A stretch of DNA of 64,000 nucleotides. It comes from Taklimakanibacter deserti (GTDB lineage Bacteria; Pseudomonadota; Alphaproteobacteria; Rhizobiales; Aestuariivirgaceae). The notes beneath the pieces were generated by a model. That model saw nothing but the letters and a program-made list of their open reading frames with translations, searched no databases and was not told where the DNA came from. The DNA lies in NCBI GenBank assembly GCA_003574785.1, contig QORU01000011.1:62001-126000 (forward strand), in the 5' to 3' direction. How positions within the stretch are numbered: position 1 is the first letter of the stretch; every line of letters begins with the position of its first letter. Positions 35,806 to 43,322 of this stretch are shown piece by piece. The translations under genes were made by a program, and so were the position numbers.

Positions 35806-37925
35806 AAGGCGCAATCGGAGAAGCTCTGAGCCGGCGTGACGGTCCGGCCAAGGTGACGGGCCGCGCGCTCTACGCCGCCGACACGCCCGTGGCCGGTGTC
35901 GCGCATGCGGTGATCGTCGGATCGACGCGTCCCAAGGCCCGCATCATCGCCATCGATACGCGCAGCGCTGCCGCGGCACCGGGCGTGATCCATATCTTCA
36001 CCCATGAGAACGCGCCCAAACTCGCCCCCGTCAATGTCGTCCTGGCCGATGCCAATTTGCCGCCATTGCAGGACGATCGCGTCCTCTATGAAGGCCAGCC
36101 GGTGGCGCTGGTGGTCGCCGAGACACTGGAACAGGCGACGGAAGCGGCGAGGCTTGTCCATGTCGCCTATCGCGACGAGCCCTTCGATACCGACTTCCAG
36201 GCCGGTGCGGAGCTTGCCGAGCCGGTGACGCAGTTCTTCGGCCTGCCGCTCGATACGGCCTGGGGCGATGTCGGGGCGGCCTGGGACAAGGCCGACGCCA
36301 AAATCGAAAGCACCTACGTAACTTCCGACCGCCATCACAATGCGATCGAGCCCGTGGCGACTATGGCGGACTGGCGCGACGGTGAGCTCGTTCTCCATGA
36401 TGCCGTTCAGGGCGTGTCGGAGCAGCGCCAGGTGCTGGCGCAAGCCTTTGGCATGGCGCCCGAGAAGATCCGCGTCCGGCAGGGTTTCGTCGGCGGCGGC
36501 TTTGGCGGCAAGATCTGGGGCGCGCCGCACACGCTTCTCGCCGCCATGGCGGCGCGCGCGCTCGAACGGCCGGTGAAGCTGGTGCTGACAAGGGCGCAAT
36601 CCTACACCGCCCATGGCTATCAGCCGGCGACGCGCCAGACCGTGGCGCTCTCCGCCACGGCCGACGGCACGCTCACCAGCCTTCGCCATGACACGATCGC
36701 GGCCGGTGCTCATATCGGCGAATATATCGAGGCCGCCGGCTGGGACACTTACGCGCTTTATGCGACGCCTAATTTCAAGATCAGTCATCGCCGGCGCAAG
36801 CTCGACCGCCTGAGCCCCGCGGCCATGCGCTCGCCCTTTGGCGGCGTCGGTTTCGTCGCCGTCGAGATCGCCATGGACGAGCTTGCCTATGAGCTGGGCC
36901 AGGATCCGCTTGACCTGCGGCTCAGGAATTATGCCAAGGCCGATCCGGCCGATGGCCGGCCCTTTTCCTCGAACAAGCTCCGCGAATGCTATGAGGAAGG
37001 CGCAAGGCGTTTCGGCTGGGCAAAGCGCAGCATGGCACCGAAGTCCATGCGCGATGGAAGCGAGCTCGTGGGCTATGGCATGGCGAGTGCCGCCTTGCGC
37101 GCCTTCCGCTTTCCGTCCAACGCGCGGGTGAGTATCGATCGCCAGGGTCATGTGCTGGTCGAGACCGCTGCCCATGATGTCGGTCAGGGCCTCAGCACCA
37201 TCCTGCCCCAGATCGCGGCGAGCGTGCTCGATGTGCCCGTCGCATCCGTCAGCCTGGCGATCGGCGATACCGCGTTGCCCGCCGCTTCGTTCAATGGCGC
37301 ATCCTCGAACACCATGAGCGTGGGCTCGGCGGTCGAGGACGCGGCGGAGAAGCTGAAGACCCTTCTCACGCAAGCCGGCGCCAATGGGCCCGACGGCTAT
37401 GCGGGCGCGCTGGCCGCCTTGGGTGGGGAGCGCTTGAGCGCCGACGGCGCCTGGGTGCCGGAAGCGGATCCTGCAGCGCCCACCGTCTTCAGCTTCGGCG
37501 CGATCTTCGCCGAAGTGCGTATCGATCCCGATATCCCGATACCGCGCGTCACCCGGGCGCTCGGCGTCTATAATGCCGGACGCATCCTCAATCCGAGGAC
37601 CGCCAGGAGCCAGATGACCGGCGGCATCATCTGGGGCATCGGCCAGGCGCTGCTCGAGCGCTCGGAGATGGACACGCGCCTCGGGCGCTTCCTGTCGAAG
37701 AATCTCTCAGGCTACCTCGTGCCGGTGAATGCCGATGTAAGCGGGATCGATGCGCATTTCGTCGATGATTTCGATCCCCATGCGAGCCCCTTGGGGGCGC
37801 GCGGCATTGGCGAGCTCGGCGCCATTGGCATCGGCGCCGCCATCGCCAATGCCGTCTTCCATGCGACCGGCGTGCGCGTGCGCGAGATGCCGATCAGGCC
37901 GGAGCATCTGATGGACAAGATGTGA
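35802..37925 (+). CDS. Aldehyde oxidase molybdenum-cofactor subunit (PaoC-like)
   Basis: 707 residues. Molybdopterin-binding large subunit: RRDGPAKVTGRALYAADTP, QGFVGGGFGGKIWG, GHVLVETAAHDVGQGLSTI, and C-terminal ARGIGELGAIGIGAAIANAV, in which the Glu of GELG is the expected catalytic base. Likely oxidises aldehydes (aromatic or aliphatic) to acids. ATGA overlap with the FAD subunit. No PaoD/XdhC-type cofactor-insertion gene is adjacent. Confidence 0.94.
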   Translation: MKGAIGEALSRRDGPAKVTGRALYAADTPVAGVAHAVIVGSTRPKARIIAIDTRSAAAAPGVIHIFTHENAPKLAPVNVVLADANLPPLQDDRVLYEGQPVALVVAETLEQATEAARLVHVAYRDEPFDTDFQAGAELAEPVTQFFGLPLDTAWGDVGAAWDKADAKIESTYVTSDRHHNAIEPVATMADWRDGELVLHDAVQGVSEQRQVLAQAFGMAPEKIRVRQGFVGGGFGGKIWGAPHTLLAAMAARALERPVKLVLTRAQSYTAHGYQPATRQTVALSATADGTLTSLRHDTIAAGAHIGEYIEAAGWDTYALYATPNFKISHRRRKLDRLSPAAMRSPFGGVGFVAVEIAMDELAYELGQDPLDLRLRNYAKADPADGRPFSSNKLRECYEEGARRFGWAKRSMAPKSMRDGSELVGYGMASAALRAFRFPSNARVSIDRQGHVLVETAAHDVGQGLSTILPQIAASVLDVPVASVSLAIGDTALPAASFNGASSNTMSVGSAVEDAAEKLKTLLTQAGANGPDGYAGALAALGGERLSADGAWVPEADPAAPTVFSFGAIFAEVRIDPDIPIPRVTRALGVYNAGRILNPRTARSQMTGGIIWGIGQALLERSEMDTRLGRFLSKNLSGYLVPVNADVSGIDAHFVDDFDPHASPLGARGIGELGAIGIGAAIANAVFHATGVRVREMPIRPEHLMDKM

Positions 37926-37927
37926 TA

Positions 37928-38426
37928 TCAGGGGGCGCTGTGGCCCTTGAGGCTTTCACCGAGAATTCCCAGGGCGATGCCGAGCAGCGCCACGTCCTTG
38001 ATCAGGAATTGCCCCATCGGATTGAGCCAGGGAAATCCGCCCGTGCCCGCTTCCCAGATCGGGACCGCCAGCATCACGGTCGAGGTCACAAAGAAATGTG
38101 AGGCTCGCCAGCGCGCCGCCGACGATGCCGGCGCGCCGCGACCAGGGTGAAAGGGCAAGCAAAGCCGCGGTCGCAAGCTCGACGACGCCAAGCAGATAGG
38201 AGGCGCCGGCTTCGCCCAGCACCGGATACATCCAGGCGAGCCACGGCGTTCCGCCGATGATTGGCTTCAAACCGTCGATCTCGATTTGCGTGAACTTCAG
38301 TCCCCCGATCAGCAAGAGCACCAGTATGACGCCGATGAGCGCAATCCATCGGCCGCCATCGATCAGCCAGTCCGCAGTGAGGCGAGAAGCATCGCGGCTG
38401 GTGCGTGAGTCCGCAGATCGTGTCAT
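37928..38426 (-). pseudogene. DUF417 (YkgB-like) membrane protein, frameshifted
   Basis: Two overlapping frames together encode one DUF417 protein. From ATG 38426: four-helix start with LIGVILVLLLIGGLKFTQIE, PIIGGTPWLAWMYPVLGEAG, LGVVELATAALLALSPWSRR, GALASLTF; then the frame is lost. The rest continues in the other frame: FFVTSTVMLAVPIWEAGTGG, GQFLIKDVALLGIALGILGES. The whole region is 499 bp, one more than a multiple of three, so a one-base insertion near 38090-38100 (around CTCACATTTCTTTGTG) explains it. Real pseudogene or sequencing error. Lies 74 bp downstream of the marR gene. Confidence 0.85.
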
Positions 38427-38500
38427 GGGAATTCTCCTATCAACTGCACAAACAATGAAACCGTCCGCTCAGGGCGGCGCGGCGTTCCTTGCGACCGCTG

Positions 38501-39028
38501 TCAGGCTCTTTCCGCCCGCAGAGCCGCAAGCTCGACCGGGCAATTGTCCTGCGGACAGCGGCTGACGTCGCACAGCCGGCAAATGCGATCGCAGGTCTGC
38601 CGGTCGGGCGTCAGCGCCGCCAGCATCACATTGAGCATCCGTGCCAGTTCGCCGCGTTCCCGCTTGGAGAGCGGCGCCAAGGCGCGCGCCAGCACGGCAC
38701 GCCGAGCCGCAAGGACCGCTTTGGCTTGCTTGCGTCCGGCATCGGTCAGCACGACCGCGCGCGACCGCCCGTCCTCCAATTCGGCGCGACGCTCCACGAG
38801 CTTGTCCGCCTGCAAGCCATCGACCAGCCGGGTCGCCCCCGCCGCCGAGAGTCCCAGGGTGCGGCGCAAGGCATCGACCGACTCGCCCGGATAGGCCAAG
38901 GCCGTGGCCAATGCCGCACAGGCACTGATACCGCGCCCTGAGGCTGTTTCGAGATCGACGCGCAGGGCATCGCCGAGGGCGATCACCAGCGCGCCGACCA
39001 GGTTGCCGGTCCGTCCGTCGTCGCTCAT
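38501..39028 (-). CDS. MarR-family regulator with C-terminal cysteine cluster
   Basis: 175 residues. Winged helix of MarR type: AYPGESVDALRRTLGLSAAG, TRLVDGLQADKLVERR, EDGRSRAVVLTDAGRKQA. The C-terminus carries five cysteines, Cys146-x3-Cys150-x2-Cys153-x4-Cys158-x4-Cys163, suggesting metal, Fe-S or thiol sensing. It precedes the broken DUF417 gene; MarR/DUF417 pairs would fit control of a redox or chlorine-stress function (inferred). The AT-rich TTGATTAATTGATTGACTCAA upstream may be its operator. Confidence 0.87.
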   Translation of the reverse strand: MSDDGRTGNLVGALVIALGDALRVDLETASGRGISACAALATALAYPGESVDALRRTLGLSAAGATRLVDGLQADKLVERRAELEDGRSRAVVLTDAGRKQAKAVLAARRAVLARALAPLSKRERGELARMLNVMLAALTPDRQTCDRICRLCDVSRCPQDNCPVELAALRAERA

Positions 39029-39041
39029 TCCATATTATTGC

Positions 39042-39062
39042 TTGAGTCAATCAATTAATCAA
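39042..39062. promoter_or_regulatory. AT-rich candidate MarR operator
   Basis: Immediately before the marR ATG lies TTGAGTCAATCAATTAATCAA, which contains the palindrome TTGA-g-TCAA and repeated TCAAT blocks. Placement suits autoregulation. Weak evidence. Confidence 0.3.
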
Positions 39063-39072
39063 CCCTCATGAG

Positions 39073-40035
39073 CTATGTTCTGCCCGCCTCCTGCCTGATC
39101 CATTTGACGAAGGCCTGGATCCGGCTGTCCTTGAACCGGTCGGCACGGCACAGGAGCCAGAAGCTGTTGGGATCGGCGAGCCTGGTCGAGGACAGACGCA
39201 CCAGGCGGCCGGAGGCGATATCGGCTTCGACGAGGACATGCGGAGCGAGTGCCACGCCGCGGCCGGCGACCGCCGCTTCGACGGCAAGCTGGGTGGTGTT
39301 GAAGACGGGACCGTCGAGCGCCTTGCGCCTGTCGGCATCGAGCGCGATCCCTGCGGCGCTGAGCCAGTCCGTCCAGTCCGGTACATGCGGCAACCGGCCC
39401 GTCGGCGATCGTGCCCGCGGCGGCGCGGTGCGCAGGAGCGACTGCCGCTTAAGACGATCGGGCAAGCCTGGCGCGATGTCCTTGGCGATATCGGGCCGGC
39501 AGACCGCGATGATCTCGACCTTGGGCCACAGCCGCTCGGCATATAGGCCTTTCGCCGCCGTGCCGGGGCCATAACGAAGCGCGATGTCGACCGCGCGGTC
39601 GCGCTTGAAATCGACCAGCACCTCGTCGGAAACAATCCTGAGGCCGATCTGCGGATGCCGGCTCTGGAAGCCATGGAGGCGCGGCGCCAGCCATTTCGAA
39701 GCGAGCGAGGGGACGACGCTCACGCTGAGCGCCCGCGCTTCCTTCGCCCGTCCCTCGCGCATGAGCCGTTCGAGACTGTTTTCGAGGCCGGCGAAGAGCT
39801 TCTGCACGTCGCGCGCCAGAACTTTTCCCGTGGGCGTGAGGCGCAAGCCGCGATGCAGACGCTCGAACAGGCTGGCGCCGAGATGGGTTTCGAGCCGCCG
39901 GATCTGATGGCTGATCGCAGTCGGCGTGAGGGTGAGTTCCTGCGCCGCCGCCTTGAAGCTGCCGAGCCGCGAGGCGGCCTCGAAGGCCCGGAGCGCCGTC
40001 CAGGGAAGGCCTGCGATATGCTTTTGCCCGACCAT
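39073..40035 (-). CDS. LysR-family regulator (GcvA-like)
   Basis: 320 residues. N-terminus follows the GcvA/AmpR pattern: LPWTALRAFEAASRLGSFKA, AAQELTLTPTAISHQIRRLE, LTPTGKVLARDV. Effector-binding domain from about residue 95. Divergent from the flavodoxin-fold gene at 40143, with a palindrome GATGAAT-tat-ATTCATC in the gap; probably its regulator. Confidence 0.92.
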   Translation of the reverse strand: MVGQKHIAGLPWTALRAFEAASRLGSFKAAAQELTLTPTAISHQIRRLETHLGASLFERLHRGLRLTPTGKVLARDVQKLFAGLENSLERLMREGRAKEARALSVSVVPSLASKWLAPRLHGFQSRHPQIGLRIVSDEVLVDFKRDRAVDIALRYGPGTAAKGLYAERLWPKVEIIAVCRPDIAKDIAPGLPDRLKRQSLLRTAPPRARSPTGRLPHVPDWTDWLSAAGIALDADRRKALDGPVFNTTQLAVEAAVAGRGVALAPHVLVEADIASGRLVRLSSTRLADPNSFWLLCRADRFKDSRIQAFVKWIRQEAGRT

Positions 40036-40044
40036 GCTCTTTCA

Positions 40045-40061
40045 GATGAATTATATTCATC
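40045..40061. promoter_or_regulatory. LysR-type palindrome GATGAAT-tat-ATTCATC
   Basis: Perfect 7-bp arms around a 3-bp spacer, 10 bp upstream of the lysR ATG and 82 bp before the divergent reductase gene. Good candidate autoregulatory operator. Confidence 0.5.
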
Positions 40062-40142
40062 CGAAGATCAAGAGATGTCATTTGTCCGCCGCCGGGCCGC
40101 CGGTTAAGTGAGGATGACTACCTCCAACCGCAGGAGAGACCC

Positions 40143-40787
40143 TTGGCCCAGGACGCCGTCATCCCCGCCGCCAAACGGCACTTCACTTTCCTCAGCGCCA
40201 GCGCCCGGCGCGACGGCAACAGCGAGTGGCTCGCCCGCAAGGCGGCCGAATATCTAAGTCCCGGCACCGCGCAGCAATGGCTGCATCTGGCGGATCTGCC
40301 GCTGGCGCCCTTCGAGGACATCCGTCATTCGATCGGTGTCTATCCCGAGCCCCAGGGCAATGAGCGGACCCTCTTCGAGGCGACGCTTGCCGCGACCGAT
40401 CTCGTCTTCATTGTCCCGCTCTATTGGTACAGCGTGCCCGCCAGCGCCAAGCTCTATCTCGACTACTGGAGCGGCTGGCTGCGCGTGCCGGGTGCCGACT
40501 TCAAGGCGCGCATGGCGGGCAGGACACTGTGGGGCGTCTCCGCCATATCCGATGAGGATCAGTCGCGCGCCGACCCGCTCGTCGGCACGCTCGCCATCAC
40601 CGCCGACTATATGAAGATGAATTTCGGCGGCGTCCTCCTGGGCTATGGCAATCGCCCTGGCGATGTCACGGCCGACAAGGCGGCGATCGAGAAGGCGCGC
40701 ACATTCTTCATCGGCCCTCGGACTGCTTCAGGCGGACGTGACGGTCTCACGGCTCCTGCCGGTGCTGAGGGCCCGACGCCTCTTTGA
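40143..40787 (+). CDS. NAD(P)H-dependent FMN reductase (flavodoxin fold)
   Basis: 214 residues. Flavodoxin-like fold: FTFLSASARRDGNSEWLARKAAEYL binds FMN phosphate; then LVFIVPLYWYSVPASAKLYLDYW, the typical second flavin loop, and ALWGVS-like strand (TLWGVSAIS). Likely a quinone or nitro/azo reductase in the cytosol. TTG start at 40143 with GGAGAG 7 nt upstream. The 3' end overlaps the convergent small gene by 41 bp, so its last 13 residues (rich in Gly/Ala/Pro) may be non-conserved. Confidence 0.85.
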   Translation: MAQDAVIPAAKRHFTFLSASARRDGNSEWLARKAAEYLSPGTAQQWLHLADLPLAPFEDIRHSIGVYPEPQGNERTLFEATLAATDLVFIVPLYWYSVPASAKLYLDYWSGWLRVPGADFKARMAGRTLWGVSAISDEDQSRADPLVGTLAITADYMKMNFGGVLLGYGNRPGDVTADKAAIEKARTFFIGPRTASGGRDGLTAPAGAEGPTPL

Positions 40788-41100
40788 TCGGACCGTTTTC
40801 GGTAAAAACCATGCCCGCCGGATAGGAGCTGGCCTTGGCCCCCGGCACCACCTCTTCGCATGTGGTGAAGCTGCTGCTCGACCAGGGCGAAAAGAAAGGC
40901 AGCTTGGTCTGCGACTGCGATTGGCGGGTGCGCGTCTCGACCTCCACCATGGTGCGCGCCTCCTGCGCGCTCGTCGCCCAGACGAAGCAGGTCTCCTTGA
41001 CCGTGCTCGCCGCCCATTCGTCGCGGTCGCGCATCGGGCCTGAGGGCTCCAGCCGGTAGAGATGAAGCTCGGTCTTTCGCGGATTCGTCGTCTTCGGCAT
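40747..41100 (-). CDS. Conserved hypothetical protein (117 residues)
   Basis: 117 residues, MPKTTNPRKTELHLYRLEPS at the N-terminus, then ETCFVWATSAQEARTMVEVE and SFTTCEEVVPG. No signal peptide or membrane segment. I do not recognise a named family. Codon use matches neighbouring genes and ATG 41100 is clear. Overlaps the 3' end of the convergent reductase by 41 bp. Confidence 0.6.
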   Translation of the reverse strand: MPKTTNPRKTELHLYRLEPSGPMRDRDEWAASTVKETCFVWATSAQEARTMVEVETRTRQSQSQTKLPFFSPWSSSSFTTCEEVVPGAKASSYPAGMVFTENGPIKEASGPQHRQEP

Positions 41101-41236
41101 GGCATTGGCTTTCTTGGTTGCCTGCCTGGAATCAAGAGCGGCTTGCGGCGAAAGTTCCCATCAAGTTCCATGCCCTTGGATGGAACCGAATGAACAGTTG
41201 CGCGTTGGAAGTCCGCCCTTATGGGAGAGGGCGTTC

Positions 41237-41434
41237 ATGCAAACGATAACCAAAAGTGACCTGCTGACGATCATCGAGGATGTTGGCTTCGGTAGCGCTG
41301 TCGTTGGGGGAGCCGACCGGAACGGCATCATTGTCGATGGCTATCTCAATCTCACCTCCATCGCCGAGCGCCTGGACAAGCTCGTCGAAAAGCGCTTGCG
41401 CCAGGAGATCCTACGCAATGAGCAAGCGCATTAG
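41237..41434 (+). CDS. Small hypothetical protein (65 residues)
   Basis: 65 residues starting MQTITKSDLLTIIEDVGFG, with a charged helical C-terminus (AERLDKLVEKRLRQEILRNE). GGAGAGG lies upstream of ATG 41237. Function unknown. Overlaps the convergent AlkB-like gene by 4 bp. Confidence 0.5.
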   Translation: MQTITKSDLLTIIEDVGFGSAVVGGADRNGIIVDGYLNLTSIAERLDKLVEKRLRQEILRNEQAH

Positions 41435-41997
41435 CGCATGGTGCGAAAGGTGATGGAATAACGCTGGGCCTCGACGGCGGGGATACTATGCTCCCATTGG
41501 CTCCGGGCCTCGCCCGTCATCATATAGAGCGACCTTGGCTCGGCCGTAAGCGTAAAGCGCTCCCATGAGCTTCCCGCTTGGCGGCGGAAGCGGAACTTGC
41601 ATTCCGACTTGAGCGACAGGCCGAAGACCTCGTCGAAATGCGGCTTGTCGCGATGCCAGCCGATCCCCACCCCTTCATCATATTCGGTGGCGAGGACTTG
41701 CCGGATGGGGCCGCTCGCCGGACCGGCGAAGGCTTCGACCCTGGCGATGAAAGGCGCAAGCCATTCCGGAATATCTTCGGCCTTGTGCAGCTTGCGCTCG
41801 CCATAGTCATAGCGCCAGCCGAAGGAGGCGACCCGGCGCTTGCCCTCATAGGCGCCGAACTGGAAGGGCACGAGCGGCAGCTCGCGGACATGTGCGATGA
41901 GCCCCTCCTCTTCGGCGGAGGAGATGAAGTCCGGCTGATAACGCAACCCTGACGGGCCACCGAGCGTCGGTGGAAAGAGGCTTAAGGTTTCAGTCAT
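41431..41997 (-). CDS. AlkB-like 2-oxoglutarate/Fe(II) dioxygenase
   Basis: 188 residues. Iron-binding triad His115, Asp117 (IGWHRDKPHFDEVFGLSL) and His170 (QWEHSIPA), plus the 2-oxoglutarate-binding tail QRYSITFR. AlkB-type enzymes remove methyl groups from nucleic acids or proteins by oxidation. This one has the N-terminal LRYQPDFISSAEEEGLIAHV stretch of the YbiX-unrelated AlkB-like group; it lacks the nucleotide lid sequence of E. coli AlkB as far as I can tell, so substrate is uncertain. ATG 41997 preferred over 42033. Confidence 0.85.
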   Translation of the reverse strand: MTETLSLFPPTLGGPSGLRYQPDFISSAEEEGLIAHVRELPLVPFQFGAYEGKRRVASFGWRYDYGERKLHKAEDIPEWLAPFIARVEAFAGPASGPIRQVLATEYDEGVGIGWHRDKPHFDEVFGLSLKSECKFRFRRQAGSSWERFTLTAEPRSLYMMTGEARSQWEHSIPAVEAQRYSITFRTMR

Positions 41998-42063
41998 TGT
42001 GTCGAAGCACCAGGCCCTTATGTGGGAAGCCATGAGCCCGGATGAAAGATGTGAGTCGCCTTC

Positions 42064-42522
42064 TCAGTCCGGCAAAGCGGCGATGGCAACGAGCTCGATT
42101 ACGAGATCCGGCTGCGCCAGGGCAGCGACGCCGATCACCTCTGACGGGGGCGGATTGTTGTAGCTGCAGTGCTTCGGGCAATGTTCCGCGAAAAATTCAT
42201 CCATCACATCGAGACGGAAATTGGGTGAGCTGAGAACGCCGCCATCGGGAAACGGCCCTTTGACATAGAATGTCAGCTTGATCAGATGCTCGAGCGAGCT
42301 GCCGACTTCCTCCAGATCCGCCTTGATGTTCGCAAGTATCGCGCGCCATTGCATGACCGGGTCGCCGACAGCGCCGCCGCGCCGGGTCGAGGGATCGTAA
42401 TCCTCCGTGGTGGCCGTATTGCCGGAAAGGAAGACATATCCTTTGGCACCGCTGACCACCGTGGCTTTGCCCCATGGCATCAAGCGATCGCCTTTGAACT
42501 TCCTGTATGTCGTGAGGATCAT
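42064..42522 (-). CDS. RidA/YjgF-family protein
   Basis: 152 residues, longer than typical RidA (about 130). Seen: VVSGAKGYVFLSGNTAT, VMQWRAILANIKADLEEVGSSLEHLIKLTFYV and IGVAALAQPDLVIELVAIA. The canonical RidA Arg in the C(S)RAAV motif is absent here (IGVAAL), so imine/enamine deaminase activity is doubtful. ATG 42522 has GGAG upstream. Sits between AlkB-like and ykoC genes without overlap. Confidence 0.85.
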   Translation of the reverse strand: MILTTYRKFKGDRLMPWGKATVVSGAKGYVFLSGNTATTEDYDPSTRRGGAVGDPVMQWRAILANIKADLEEVGSSLEHLIKLTFYVKGPFPDGGVLSSPNFRLDVMDEFFAEHCPKHCSYNNPPPSEVIGVAALAQPDLVIELVAIAALPD

Positions 42523-42587
42523 CTTTGTCTCCAGGGCAAGGGGAAATTTCACCATGCGTCACGAAAACGGTTCGCGACGCCTTTGGT

Positions 42588-43322
42588 TCATATGAGCGTG
42601 ATCGCCAAAGCAACAATGAGGAGGCCGAGGGCGATGCCGGCAAACACGGCATCCCGCCGGCCGAGGCGAGGTGCGGCAAGAATGGTCCGCGCCTGCCCTG
42701 CGCCCAGTCCGCGCGCTTCCATGGCGATCGCCGCACGCCCGGCGCGGCGGATCGCATAGGCGAGGAGCGGAATGAACAAGGTGACGAGCTCTTGAGGATA
42801 GATGAAGGCGGAGGGCGGCTTGCCGCGTTTCATGGCGCGGGCGATGCGGATCTGCCTGAGCTCGCTTGCGAGGTCGGGCACGAGCTGCAAGGCCGAGAAC
42901 AGCGAATAGCCGATGCGTGGCGACAGCTTCCAGTCCGCCATCAGCGCCTTGATGAAATGGCCGGGATCGGTGGTGAGCACGAAGACCGCCGATATCATGC
43001 CGCAGGCGATCGCGCGTAGAAATAGTACGATCCCCGCCGAGAAGGCCTGCGAGGCGAACGGCGATTGCTCCGCCGCATGGAGGGCAAAATCGCTATCCAC
43101 CCGGAACAGCACGCTCGTCGTCAGGAAGCCGAAGCCGAACAGCGCGAAGGGCACCATCAAGCCTAGAACCAGGAGCGGTGGCTTTCCTTCGAGCACGATG
43201 AGCGCCGCGACGCAGAGCAGGATGGCGGCGAGCTGGAACCAGGCATCGAACATCAGGATGGCCATCACGATCCACAGAAGGCAGATCACGAGCTTGGGCA
43301 AGGGATGGAGTGTGCTCAGCAT
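42588..43322 (-). CDS. ykoC: ECF transporter T component (YkoC)
   Basis: 244 residues, membrane scaffold of an energy-coupling-factor importer. Hydrophobic helices at both ends (LVICLLWIVMAILMF; FAGIALGLLIVALAITLI) and two coupling Ala-Arg motifs that dock the ATPases: ARAMKRG and MEARGLG. Overlaps the ATPase gene by 7 bp. Last gene of ykoF-E-D-C, a thiamine-precursor (hydroxymethylpyrimidine) importer. Confidence 0.88.
   Translation of the reverse strand: MLSTLHPLPKLVICLLWIVMAILMFDAWFQLAAILLCVAALIVLEGKPPLLVLGLMVPFALFGFGFLTTSVLFRVDSDFALHAAEQSPFASQAFSAGIVLFLRAIACGMISAVFVLTTDPGHFIKALMADWKLSPRIGYSLFSALQLVPDLASELRQIRIARAMKRGKPPSAFIYPQELVTLFIPLLAYAIRRAGRAAIAMEARGLGAGQARTILAAPRLGRRDAVFAGIALGLLIVALAITLI

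Noticed and set aside
35523..37373. Leftward open frame of 616 codons
   Set aside because: Antisense to the molybdenum subunit gene. The plus-strand protein shows clear family motifs; the minus frame shows none.
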